Source: Ceratopteris richardii
Lineage: Eukaryota; Streptophyta; Polypodiopsida; Polypodiales; Pteridaceae
Length of the DNA: 64,000 nucleotides
Direction of reading: 5' to 3'
NCBI GenBank assembly: GCA_020310875.1
Contig: CM035407.1
Span: forward strand, 72,731,721-72,795,720
Below are positions 1-11,289 of the stretch, piece after piece. Position 1 is the stretch's first letter. Each line of letters opens with the position of its first letter. A program made the translations under genes and the position numbers. The notes under the pieces were generated by a model. The model worked only from the letters and a program-made list of their open reading frames with translations, was not told the DNA's origin and did no database searches.

Positions 1-240
1 GACACATGCCAACGTGCACAATATCCGATTAGAAAAGATGAGATGCATTTGAGGCCAATGATGGAAGGCCATGCATTCTTGAAGTGGGTTATCGACTTTG
101 ATGGTCCTATTAACCCCCCAACTAGAAACTCCCATGCAGAATACATTATTGTAGCCACTGATTACCTTACCAAGTGGGTGGAATTCAAGGCCACAACAAA
201 TAATTATGCTCAAACGACAGCTAACTTCACATTGTGCTTT
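1..240 (+). mobile_element. Ty3/gypsy integrase fragment
   Basis: The plus-strand translation reads as the start of a gypsy integrase catalytic core. A Cys-x-x-Ala-Gln stretch is followed by a W-V-I-D-F-D-G-P-I segment and then ATDYLTKWVEF, which matches the usual D-F-x-G-P and TDY-x-T-K-W-x-E blocks. The first catalytic Asp is present. The fragment is cut by the left window edge and replaced on the right, near 240-250, by minus-strand copia sequence. It is a fossil scrap; no LTR is visible. Confidence 0.75.
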
Positions 241-249
241 GGGTTATCA

Positions 250-2602
250 CCTGTTTGGACTATATGATTACTCACCTTATTCTCCAAGTCAGTCATCAAA
301 GCTATGTTTCCACTTAGGTGATTGTTGCACCCTAAGTCAATGTAGAAAACTCTTTGATCTTCACTTTGTCTTTCACAAGTTGCATTCATAATTAAGGTTG
401 AATCCTCTTTTTTATCTGAAGCATAATTGTAGTAGGTATTATTGTAGGATTGACTTTGAAAGCCTCTTCTTACATTTCTTCCAAAGAAACCTCTATTACC
501 TCTACCTCTGATGTTACCTCTCTGATTTCTACCACCTCTTCCTCTTGAATTAAAGTTTTGATTATATACTCCACCATTCTGATTATTATGCCAACATTCA
601 TGAGCTAAATGATTAGTCTTACCACAAATCTAGCAAGCTTTAACACCATCTTTATTGCTTCTACCTCTTCCTCTTCCTTTGCCACCTCTTGTTCCTCTTA
701 GGAAGTTAGCTTGACTCATAGTGCCTTCATCTTCATTCAATTGTTGCTTGCCTTTGTTTATCTTCTTCTTGTCCTTTGAATACATTGCTTGACTTGTACT
801 CTTATCAACATCACCTTTGATATCCTCCTCAAAGGTTAGCATATGTCCTAGTGATTGATTCAAATCAGGAGTGAAATGATCTAATGACAATTCAGTGGAT
901 AGAATGAATGGCTTCCACTTCTCAACTCCTCTCAAAACTATGAGAATTTGTCTTACCAATTTATCCTCTTCAATGTCTTCATCAACTACTCCTAATGCAT
1001 CTGCAATATCCTTCATCCTTGCTACATAATCAGAAATGGATTGAGAAGCCTTCTTCTTGAATGTGGTGAATTCTGTCACTTGCACTTTCAAGTCCTCCAA
1101 TGTGAGGTAGAAAATAATCATTGACTCCCATGTAGATAATGCTCCTTGCTTGAGCATTCTGCTTTATCCAGGTCTTCAAATATGAGAGCTCTTCCCTAGT
1201 TGGAACACTAGGATCCCTAAATTTTGGTTTTTCTTTTTCACCTGTGATATATCCTATCAGGTCTTTGCTCATAAGATGAGCTTCCATCCTCATTGACCAA
1301 GCAGGATAGTTCTTGGTATCCAATTTCTCTATCTGAACAGAATCTCCCATCCTTTCTTCACATGTGCAATATATTCTTCAAGCTTTGTGAATAATGAATG
1401 TACCTTTAATTTGAATATAGTTCCTTTTGATCCTCTTGATAGATTCCAAGCCTCCTTCTTTAGCTTTCACTATAGACTTTCACCTTTTTGAATCTTCAAA
1501 GATTGATTTATGTATATCTGCAATAGTCGAAGTCCTCCTTTCTTCATTTCTGATGACTCCTACTCTGATACAACTGATGGAGAGTATTAATGTCCAAAAG
1601 AACAAGTTACCTTTGATGTTAGAGCACTTCTATATCAAGAACAACTCATAAACTCAACCAATTTTGGAAATCTATTGCCAAATTATCAAGATTTGAATTA
1701 ACTGTGAAAAAACTGATTACTCAGAAAAGTCTGCTCTCAATTCATTGACTGACCAAATGTGTAAAGTTTTCAATGAAACTTTATACAACGTGTCGCCTAA
1801 TGTTTTTGCACCTTCTCCAAGTTAAAACTTCTTAAAATGTTAGTAGATCTTGAGATTTCCTTCAAACAATGTACCTATGTCTAAAATTGTCCTTCTCTGT
1901 GGTCGACTTTGACACCTGTAACTTCTAATGCATAATTCTCCCAAACTAGACCCTGTTTATTCAAATGCTTTTAGCCACAAGTAGCTTACCTTTCAAATTT
2001 AAAGAATGAGTGCTTACTTGTTCAAAACTCAAAACTTTACACTGTAGACGGAGATCTGATCAAAACATTGCCCATTGAATTTGCGCATGTACCTATCTTC
2101 ACTTCTTCTCTTTACACATGCAAATGTTACTACTTAAAATTCTCTCAGCCTAATTACAATTAAGCTCTCAAAACTTGTAGAGTGGTCACCCTCAACTATA
2201 GAATTAGGCTTTTACAAAAGCATTCCTCAAGAAGATAAACACAGAAAGAGCAGTGAGCAAAAGATCGAGGTGCAACTTTCTTGTATTCAGAGAAATCATA
2301 CATCTGATAGACAATTCATATTCTTCTCACTTTCTAAAGTCTCTAATGACTTCTAAAACTTGTTAGTCATCATCTCTCATGCTCGTCGTACATCTATATC
2401 AAGTATATATAGATGTTTACATCCCGACTCATCAAGGATACAAAGTTTTTATGAACTAATTACAAGATTAGTATACATGTATATACAAGACTTCATCTTA
2501 TGACCATGCACTAAATTTCAAGCCTCATATGTTGATCTTTGCTTCACTCTTTGACTTCAGACCTTGTCCTAATCATCAATTGATGATTGTCCTGCACCAA
2601 TA
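250..2602 (-). mobile_element. Truncated Ty1/copia element: gag/protease start plus 5' LTR
   Basis: On the minus strand, after an LTR at 1575-2602, come a primer-binding site and then a gag region. The site reads GTTGTATCAGAGTAGGAG just inside the LTR and resembles the copia initiator-Met site TGGTATCAGAGC. Gag begins near 1350 with IEKLDTKNYPAWSMRMEAHL, the typical copia gag start, and continues past 630 into a basic RG-rich and zinc-knuckle region. The start of protease appears to lie toward 270. The rest of pol and the 3' LTR are absent; the element stops against a gypsy integrase scrap. It is broken and old, with several disruptions. Confidence 0.8.
1575..2602 (-). repeat. 5' LTR of the truncated copia element
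   Basis: This block is about 1,028 bp. On the minus strand it runs from near TATTGGTGCAGGAC to CTCTCCATCA. It aligns along its length with the solo LTR at 32217-33230, although diverged, so the two belong to one family. The gag-proximal end abuts the primer-binding site. The outer end shows TA where TG is expected, consistent with age. Confidence 0.75.
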
Positions 2603-2772
2603 TGTGTGTGAATATAGGGGTAAGGTTACATGACCCTTACATCTCCAAAAACAAATTGTGCATTCCTGCCACACAAGTAGAAGTATGAATAAACTCTTAG
2701 AAATGTGATGCTAAACTCATACATTCATGAAAGCCACGGAGCAAGAAGATCATGGAAGCTTGTGGAAAATAT

Positions 2773-2904
2773 GGTAAGGCGACCATGGTCACCATGAATG
2801 CTCTTGCTCTACTACTAATGCAATGAGCTCTAGAACCTAGCTTTGGTAAGGCCACCATGCTCTTGTTGTGCTCCTAATGCAATGAACTCTAGAACCTAGC
2901 TTCC
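2773..2904. repeat. About 72-bp imperfect tandem repeat
   Basis: Two copies start at 2773 and 2845 with GGTAAGGC. Each ends in a shared stretch containing CTAATGCAATGA followed by CTCTAGAACCTAGCTT. They differ by small internal gaps. There is no coding interpretation. Confidence 0.7.
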
Positions 2905-3240
2905 ATGCATGCAAGAGAATGACCTATCACTCTCCACCCAATGTTCCATTATATAAACTTGGGGATTAGTCATGAACTTTTGAGCAATTGGAGCTACTTT
3001 ACATGTGTATTCTCCACCACTACTTTCAGACTTTCCGCTTGATTCAACTAGGGATAGCTATACTCACCTTCTGCCTTAAGTCTCGGTTAACTCCAATCAA
3101 CTCATGCCAGCTTGTGTAAATGCTTCTAGAAGGCCCTAGAGCTCTTTGGAAAAAAATATCATCACCATTCTTCTCATGAGTTTGAACCCAAGACCTCCTC
3201 TTTTTCATACTTGAGACTTAATCACTCATATCTTATTTAC

Positions 3241-3431
3241 TACTCCATAAGTTTCGAATGTCATCACTATCTTGAACCTTGTGAAGACTACTTTATAACA
3301 AAGATAGAAGTGTTTGAAGAAGATGGAGGTGATATCTACTCCATAAGCTCCCAATTTCATCACTATGTTGAACCTTGTGCAAGATACTTTATAACAAAGA
3401 TGGAAGTGTTTGAAGAAGATGGAGGTGTGTG
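3241..3431. repeat. 96-bp tandem duplication
   Basis: Copies start at 3241 and 3337, each opening with TACTCCATAAG and ending near GAAGATGGAGGTG. The period is a multiple of three, so both copies stay open in one plus frame as a 32-residue repeat. Nothing else suggests the frame is a gene. Confidence 0.8.
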
Positions 3432-5248
3432 AGAATGTGAACTTTTGATGATAAAACCTATATGAAGAGGTGATGTAGATTAGGGATATTTTTATCACAA
3501 TTGAAGAGAATGTCATTATAAAAATGTATATTTATTCTTTATGGAATTCATTCGAGATAGAAGGCACCATAAAAACCTCATCTTCCTCATTTTTAAAGGA
3601 ATTTTTGGGTCATTTTTTAATGTTGTTAATTGAGAACTGTTGGTTCTAAATTTGCTGTACACATCTTCTTATAATTTTCTTGTGCTTCAAGTGAGTCTCT
3701 ACGTGCACCCTTTTCTCATAGTCATGTTTTTGTATTATTCCCTTTGCATGTGTACATACTTATGTTTTGCAGATGTGTTGTTTATATACATCTTCAAAGC
3801 ATTCAAGGATTCATATGTTTTTATATGAATATTTGAGAGCTGCACATGATTGAATAAAAGCTTTAGATCTCTTCAAACGCTCATGAAGAAAAAAAATAGA
3901 GTCACTAAACAATGAAGCATGTGTGACTTGCTATACGTTCATAGAATCTATCTTTGAGATATCTTGCAAGAGGACCCATTGCATCACATGTGGATTATTG
4001 TATGAAATCATCTCTTCCATTTATGAATATATGATTGATACAAGAAGTTTCTTAGTCTATTCGTACATTTTTATTTGAAGATCAGATATTTCAATTGAAA
4101 GAATTGCTAATGTTGACTCGAATTGCATATTTAATGAATTCAAACTATGTCAAAAAAAATTCATGTCTTAAGCACCCTTTCAAAAACCATGAATACTGCT
4201 ATCAAGGTCTTTCATGTGATATCTATTATGCATTGAAGTGACAACATGTCTCAAATGCCTTCTTGCGCAGCCCTTATTTGCTATCTCTTCCTTTGCTCTC
4301 ACCTTGAATGAAAGAAGAAAATAATGTTTGTGCAATAGTGAAGAGATGATGTGCAAAGCTGAAGAGATGGTAAAGAAATGCTCAAAAGAAATTTTAGTTA
4401 ATCAGACTCTTGCTACAAAGATTAAGATGGCATCCTCTAAGAAGAGGAGTACAATATTAAGACTAATGGGACAACAAACAAAAAGTAAGATAAGGGTGGG
4501 AAGTGAGGAAATATTAGGATCTAATGGGAAACGGAAAAAAATAAGATAAAGGTGGGAAGTGAGAAAATGAAACATAACTTTGATATGAAAGAGAACCCAG
4601 AAAAAAAGAATTGTGCTCTAATACCTTGTTGAGGAACATTGTCCAATATTTTTACACGCTACAAACAAATTATGAAGACTCAAAGAATACTCAAAGAAAA
4701 TGATGAAAATGAACTACATAATTAGGAATTAATAAGGGCGGGGAGTGGGGAAATGAAACATAACTTTCATGTGAAAGAGAAACTAGAAAACAAACTATGC
4801 TTGCGAACTAAAAAGAAAATATAAATGCTCAAAATACTAGGAATAATATAATGATGAAATGAGAAAAATGAACTACATGATGATATAAGAACTTACATAA
4901 AGATTATGGAACTTGATCTTCAAGGTGAGAATATAGTGGGATCACATGAAGGAAATGAGAAGTGAAGTGAGACTCTCCTTATATGAGTACAAGACAAAAT
5001 CTCAAATATGTGGCATAATGCGTCCTTGCATAAGATTACATGAGAGCTTATAGGGAACTTGCTTTGAATGTGAGATTATGTAGGTGCATGTGGATACAAA
5101 AGGATAACACATGAACACCTCAACAATAATCTCATGCAAGAATTTACGATAAGTGTATGAGATCTTTTCTATAATAGAAAATCTCATCACATTTTAGTAT
5201 GAATATCTAAGAACTGAATTTCTCAAAATGGGTACCTCTATCTTACCA

Positions 5249-5316
5249 GGTCGGGTGCTCTCTCGAATTTAAAAATAAAAAAGGTCGGGTGCTCTCTCGA
5301 ATTTAAAAATAAAAAA
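5249..5316. repeat. 34-bp perfect tandem repeat upstream of P450 gene 1
   Basis: Two copies start at 5249 and 5283, each with GGTCGGGTGCTCTCTCGAAT followed by an A-rich tail. They lie about 260-330 bp upstream of the gene 1 start codon, within its likely promoter region. Confidence 0.85.
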
Positions 5317-5579
5317 GAAAAGCTCAAAAATTCAAGTGATTCATGTGAGGCTTTGTCGTGAATATGTGTGTGTGGATAAAGACACAAGGGATTAGATTAC
5401 ACTTTTTGGATGAGTAGACAGAGCACTGAGGACACGCGTAGCGATTGCCTAACTTCTGATGAATGGAGAGGGCGACAAAGAGAGAAACACAAAGAGCGCT
5501 ACTGCCGGATTGATATTTATACGAGCAGGCGTGGAGAAGAGGAAGTGCATGGAAAAGAAGAAGAACCAGGGAGAGAACC

Positions 5580-7395
5580 ATGGCCTCGTCCTTCCTAGTA
5601 GTTACGGTGGCCCTTCTGGTGCCCACGTTCATAATCGTCTTTCACAGCTTGTGGATGGCCTTTGTGGAAGCGTTGTGGCTGACGCCCCGCAGAATCAAGC
5701 GGGTGCTCGAGAGGCAGGGCATCAAGTGCTTGCCCTTTCGCATCCTCATCGGGAACCTCCCGGAACTCGCTGCTCTGTGCGAGGAAGCTAAATCTCAGCC
5801 TCTGTCGTGCATAAAACATGACTACGCTGCCTACGCTATTCCTTACTATTACCGCTGGATCGAAGAGTATGGTAAACTACATTTCCTTTCGCAATGCCCG
5901 AAATCTCACTACATGTCAAATGAAGCAATAGATATTCGTAGCGAGATTTCTGTGTTGTCCGATTGAGCAGAAGATATCTGCAGCAAAATATAACTATTGT
6001 TCGGTCCCGTTTCCTGCTATGCTCCGTCTTCACCAGTTATGTATCATGTTTTTCTCTCAAAGCCCTGTCCATGACATTCAGATCTAAACTCTACAGGTGA
6101 TAATTTTGCGTTTTGGCAAGGAAGCCAAGCTCGTTTTTTCCTTACCAATCCGGACGATGTCAAGGAAGTTTTATATTCAAGGTCTCCTCACATTTCAAGG
6201 CCGAAGCGCCGTCCAGATGGGGTGAAACTTATTGACAACGGCCTTCTGCAGATAGAAGGAGAACGTTGGTCTTTTCATAGGCGAACCTTAAACCCTGGTT
6301 TTCTACCAGAGAAGTTGAAGGTAAATGTTTGAACCGAAGATCCTCATGGTAGCGTTTTTTTCCCAAAACTGTGTTGTATGAGAAAGTGCATCTGAAATGA
6401 ATGCGACTTGGCTTGTGAGGGCTGAGTAAGTTTTGCTGCTTGCATCTTCGTGGAGAGGATGCCATTGGCGCTAGCTGCATAGCAACCGCTCTTTTACCAG
6501 CGATATTCATGCGCTTGTTATGCAGAGCCGAGAGGCATTTCGATGCGCTTATTTACAGTTTTTTGGTGATTGAGCAGTCCATGATCCCCATAATGTCAAG
6601 ATGCACCATGGAGATGATCGAGAGATGGAGCACAAAGAATGTGAAAAAGCACGAAATCGATGTATTCACTGAGCTGAAACCCTTGAGTGCTGACATAATC
6701 GCCCGCACAGCCTTTGGAAGCAGTTATGCGGAGGCGAGGCAGATATTTGAGCTACAGCAAGAGCAGTTGCTTCTTGAAGGCAAGATACAGAGTAGACCCT
6801 TTATTCCAGGAGTCAGGTGAGTCAGGTGGAGTGTACTGTGTAATAGGTGTATGTATCAACGGCAACGGTACTTGATTTTTTCTCCTTAATATTTGAGGGC
6901 TTGAACTGTTCCAATATCTCTCTCCTCAGATTGTGAATCTGATAAATTTTGTGTTACTTGGTTTAAATGATATTAGATTTATCCCAACAGCATTCAACCG
7001 GCATTGCTGGAGAGTTGAGAAGCGTATAGAAGAACTGACCCTTCGGATCATTGAAAAGCGGACTCAACGCAGAAAATTGGACCAGCATGAAGATGCGCAG
7101 GATGACGACTTGCTGGGACTGATGATAGACGCCATGGAAGATCGGGGCGTGGAAAGGAAGACCATGAGTATGGGAATGGCCGACATCATTGGTGAATCCA
7201 AAACTTTCTTTGCGGCTGGACAGGAGACAACATCGACGTGCATTTCATGGACGCTTATGCTGTTGGCAGCCCACCCTGAATGGCAGGAACGTGTCAGAGA
7301 GGAAGTTAGGACTGCGTGTGACGCGGTCGGATTTCCAACATCCGATTCTCTGCATCGTCTCAAACTTGTAGGTGTTTGTCTTGCTTAGAAGAGGA

Positions 7396-7457
<62 letters not shown>

Positions 7458-7898
7458 GTGGCTATGCAGCTCAGCATGGTTTTGAATGAATCTCTTCGAC
7501 TGTACCCGCCACTTCCCATAATGTTGAGGATGTCAAAGAAGGATGTTCGAGTAGGGAAGACTCTTGTTCCGAAAGGCACTGTGATGATGTTGCCCATCAT
7601 CGCCTTCCACCACGACCAACGGTACTGGGGACCTGACGCCAATGAGTTCCGCCCCGACAGGTTCAGGGATGGATCATCCAAGGCATCTCAATCAAAATCA
7701 TCCGTCTTCTTACCGTTCTCGTCGGGACCTCAGTTCTGCATCGGTCAGCCATTCGCGCTCCAACAGGCGAAGATTGTTATCTCTGCTATTTTACTGCGCT
7801 ATCGCATCATCATTTCCCCCCAATATCGCCATTCTCCCATTTTCGCCTTCATCCTGCAACCTGAGTTTGGCATCCCACTTCTCTTTGAGAGCATCTAG
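5580..7898 (+). CDS. Cytochrome P450, CYP72-clan type (gene 1)
   Basis: This gene has five exons: 5580-5871, 6097-6320, 6578-6816, 6977-7367 and 7470-7898. All introns are GT-AG and the frame stays open, giving about 524 residues, normal for a plant P450. The order of parts is an N-terminal hydrophobic ER anchor (about residues 4-25), C-helix W-S-F-H-R, I-helix AAGQETTS, K-helix ESLR, a FRPDRF motif and the heme loop FSSGPQFCIG with the Cys ligand. The heme loop has Gln where Arg is usual. The family oxidises small lipophilic metabolites or hormones using NADPH-P450 reductase; the substrate here cannot be told. The start is chosen because exon 1 is then 292 bp, exactly as in the paralogue at 17252. 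The product looks intact. Clan assignment is from overall motif style and is not certain to family level. Confidence 0.88.
7401..7455 (+). repeat. (GA)n microsatellite in intron 4 of P450 gene 1
   Basis: About 27 GA units occupy over half of the 102-bp intron (7368-7469), ending 14 bp before the 3' splice site TATGCAG. The same intron of gene 2 holds a comparable tract at 19144-19192. Confidence 0.95.
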
Positions 7899-8999
7899 AA
7901 CTCCTTATGCCATAGCATGGCGCATCGACAGGTTACAAAGCCCGCATCGCTTGTTTACAGTGGGATTTGATCACAGATACAGATGACTGTCAATCAAGGT
8001 TTTATTCAGTGCCAAAACTAGCATTGTGCTTGCCTCAGACATGGAGAAGGTGCACAGATTGCATATAGATGATATGAGATGGAAGTCCTCTCCTCTTTTT
8101 TCCAAATGGAAGTTCGGCACGCTCCTATCCCCAAGCTTTAACTTTGAAAGTACAACTGTACAAAGTGAATGAGCATATGAGCATAGTACCCATAGTACCT
8201 CAATATTTCTATTGTTTCTACTTGTTTAACTTTTGTTGAAACAACCAAACCAAATTCTTGAACTTGGCATACTTACATTGATTGTTGTCTTTGGCACCCT
8301 ATATGCATGTCCTAAGCTTAAGCCTTCTCGACAACGTGCTAATGCTCTAAGAGGAAATTACATCTTCACACAAATTATCAAGTATGATATGATTTCATTG
8401 TGATGTAAATCTAGCAAGAGAAAGATCTGCAAGGTTTTTGTAGCGAAGTTAAAGGTTCATGATGCGAAGGATACTCCAAATAAACCACTATAAGTTAAAG
8501 GTTCATTATGCGAAGGATACTCCAAATACCTATTTGAACGCAGATAAGAGACAATATTCAACAATTTAGGGGATTATCCAAACAAGATAATCATAAAATG
8601 GTAAATTAATATTCCCTCCTATATGACCTATGAGTGAGCATGTTTTTTTTTTTTTTGCGTTTTCACCTATAGAGACATTCCCTTCATAAATAGATTTGCA
8701 CGTTTTTTTAGCGTTTTCACCAATAGAGGCATTCCCTTATTAAAGTACTATAAGTTAAAGGCTAATGTTGCGAAGGATACTCCAAATACCTATTTTTACG
8801 TAGATAAGAGACACTATTCAACATTCGATGCGATTCCCCAAATAAACTAATCATAAAATGCGATCCAAATACCTATCAGTGAACATGTGTAGGTACTAGT
8901 TGGGTGCATCAAGGGTAGATGCATTTTAGAAACATGTGGACTAAAGAAAAACATTTCAATTCAATAAACGATGAATACATGGATACATCAACCAATACA
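7899..8999. other. Gene-free downstream region with a repeated motif
   Basis: I see no gene. A related segment containing GCGAAGGATACTCCAAATA recurs near 8460, 8510 and 8770. The second and third copies share a longer tail (ACCTATTT, then AGATAAGAGACA and ATTCAACA). Between them, GCGTTTTCACC and AGACATTCCCTT words are also doubled at about 8660 and 8710. The pattern suggests local duplication of a small unit of unknown origin. Confidence 0.6.
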
Positions 9000-9605
9000 T
9001 GTGACAGACCGGCATTTATGAAACCCTAACTTTTAAGTTAGATGAGGTCTTTGTGTGACCACTGATGGTTATAGATGATCTTTATGAGCCTAACCATTAG
9101 GTTAGGTATGACATAAACTTCTCGACCATTGGGTTTCCATTCAAGGCGAAAATGAAGGCCATGTGGCATCGCATGGTTTCCCCATAGAACCTTAATGGGG
9201 AGAGTGCAGAGGGGGGCTTGCCCCCTTCTGTAGAGTCCGGGGGGCCTATCCCCATGGCATGTAGGGCCGAGATGATAGGACTTCTGTTCATGGAGATATT
9301 TTCGGATGGTATAGTTTGCTGGCTATTTTGTATCCCCCAACTACGTTTATCTATACCGACTCTCCTTGTAAAATCTATATAAGCATGGACCAAGTTGAGC
9401 TTTACACAACATTATGCAGTAATAAGCCCTTCATCTAGAGTTTATCTAGATCCCCATCTAAGCTCCACATTAGGAGTGCATGGGTGGACAACATCATCAT
9501 TGTTACTGCATTACACTTGGCATTCTGAGAATTTGAGTTCTCTATCTCTTAGTTTGTGTCCATCTTTGTCTGAATTTTTTTTTTGTAACTCTGTCTATTG
9601 ATCTA
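9000..9605 (+). repeat. Probable diverged solo LTR (related to 25619-26335)
   Basis: A segment near 9447-9510 closely matches one inside the solo LTR at about 26175-26240. Shared words are CTAGATC, CCAT, TAAGCTC and then GGGTGGACAACA followed by CATCAT. Both have a TATA-like box upstream (TCTATATAAGC at about 9373; CTATATATACA at about 26098) at a similar distance. The proposed start is TGTGACAGACC; the end is not sharp, and I found no target-site duplication. Boundaries are approximate. Confidence 0.45.
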
Positions 9606-9611
9606 TTCCAT

Positions 9612-10644
9612 TGTGCTTTTATTTTCTTATAATTAATTAGAAAAGGAACTAATAAATAATAAAAAAAAAATAGGCTACTAGAAACTCTATGGACAAGTTG
9701 ACTATGCCTAAATCTCAATAGGAAAATCTTGAAGAGAAACAAAGCTAATCCACTAAGGAATTCTATGAACATGGATAACTAAGAACTAATGGAAAGCTTT
9801 TCCAAATAGTGCAGCATATAATTAAGTAAAGTAAGTATACTAGATTTGATTTCTTATGATGATCCAAACTTTGTATCTAAGTCTTAATTAAGTAAAGTAA
9901 GTATACTAGATTTGATTTCTTATGATGATCCAAACTTTGCATCTAAGTCTGGCATACAAAGAAGATGCGTTCAAAAAACATAGCAACTTATGGAACTACC
10001 ACCTTCTTCCATATGAGATAATATATTTATCTTTTTTGAAATGAGAAAAAGAAGCTTGTACTTTCCACCACCATTACTATGATGGAATCATTCCAAAATT
10101 CTAATCCCAAAGAGGTTTCTATTATGAACACATAAAAATATTCTCACAAAAATACTATTGCACAGCTAGAGGCATAAAGAGTCCAAAATGTGAGGTTTCC
10201 CATTATGGGAAAAAAATGAACCCTGCATGGGCTAGTAAGGATCCCTAATTTTTAGGGATTAAGCTTAATTATGTTCTTTATTCCACGAAGGTCATTTGCA
10301 AGAGTTGTGAAGGAAGAGATCCAAAGCTATTGCGCTGGACTTAAATTGTATATAGCCATTGAAGCCCGCCAAGAAGCTGCAAGGCGTATCTTATCTCAAT
10401 GTTCGAGGACTCTAACCTGTGTGCCATCCATGCAAAGAGAGTGACAATACAACCTAAAGATTTGCAGCTAGCTAGAAGAATTAGAGGGAATAACCCTTAA
10501 CAAATATTCATACTCCCTTGTTTGGAGAACTTTTTTTATATCCCAAATGATGAATATTTTGTAAATCCGAAATGATGAATTTTGTTATTATATTTGCTCT
10601 CCCAAGTGTTTGTCTCTTAGTCTGTATCTAAGTGTCTTTTTCCA
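9612..10644. other. Gene-free interval
   Basis: The interval is AT-rich with no supported gene. It contains the 65-bp duplication at 9820-9949 and otherwise nothing I recognise. Confidence 0.6.
9820..9949. repeat. 65-bp tandem duplication, nearly identical copies
   Basis: Copies start at 9820 and 9885 with TAATTAAGTAAAGTAAGTAT and differ by about one base. The near-identity suggests a recent event. Confidence 0.9.
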
Positions 10645-11235
10645 GTACCTCTTTAAAGTGTTTGGCATAGTTTAATCACTCTTTTTATTGTATTTATTGT
10701 AAGCGGTGTTGCTTAAAAATGCATGCAATGGCCCGCATTTTTGTGGCAGGCTTTTTTTGCATTTCTAAGCCATGAAACCACATGCCATGCACATTGGAGC
10801 ATATGATTGGCCTTAGATAAGGTGCAATGCATGCCAATCCTCTCACCAATAGATAAACAATGTTGATGAACATTCAAATGTACTTATTAATTGTTGCATG
10901 CTTATATGCACCCAGAGGAGTTTAAACATTCTCTAGTCATTGCACATAAGAAGAGTCTTCCACAATTCCCTATGTTAAGGTTGTAATTCAGGGACATAGA
11001 CTTCCAATGTAGGGAAGCTAGTGCATGGAATGGCCTAGGAATGCAAAAAAAAAAAGGCCTGCCACAGAAATGTGGGGATGGGCCCTACAAAACTTTTGCA
11101 GTTCCCATCCTCGCGTTTCTATGGCAGGCCTTTTTTTTGCATTCCTAGGCCTTTGCATGCATTTTGGGCAACAAAACTTACAACAATTAATGGAAAAAGA
11201 CTGATTAAACTATGCAAAAGTTAAGAGATGATAAA
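10645..11235. mobile_element. MITE-like fold-back element with long inverted ends
   Basis: The left part contains GGCATAGTTTAATCACTC, TTGTAAG, AAATGCATGCAATGGCC and then GTGGCAGGC followed by a T-run and GCATT. The reverse complement of the right part, read from about 11225 down, gives the same words in the same order. The inverted ends are roughly 90-100 bp and imperfect. Inside the right half is a tighter hairpin: about 11027-11070 pairs with about 11111-11152 (GGCCTAGGAATGC arms, GGCCTGCCA core). There is no coding capacity. Exact ends and target duplication are not resolved. Confidence 0.7.
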
Positions 11236-11289
11236 AAACATAAAGACAATGCACATAGAAATCGAAAAAACAATAATTGGTATTATAAA

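Larger units (their letters stand above)
2603..5579. other. Gene-free interval with short tandem repeats
   Basis: I see no credible gene here. The ORFs are short and lack recognisable domains. The interval is AT-rich and holds three small tandem duplications, listed separately. A loosely repeated segment containing GTGGGAAGTGAGGAAAT-like words recurs at about 4480-4620 and 4730-4800. The last 300 bp are the presumed promoter and 5' UTR of P450 gene 1; I could not place a convincing TATA box. Confidence 0.6.

Noticed and set aside
9000-9605. A target-site duplication around the LTR-like block
   Set aside because: The five bases on the two sides do not match under any boundary I tried, so only family similarity is claimed.
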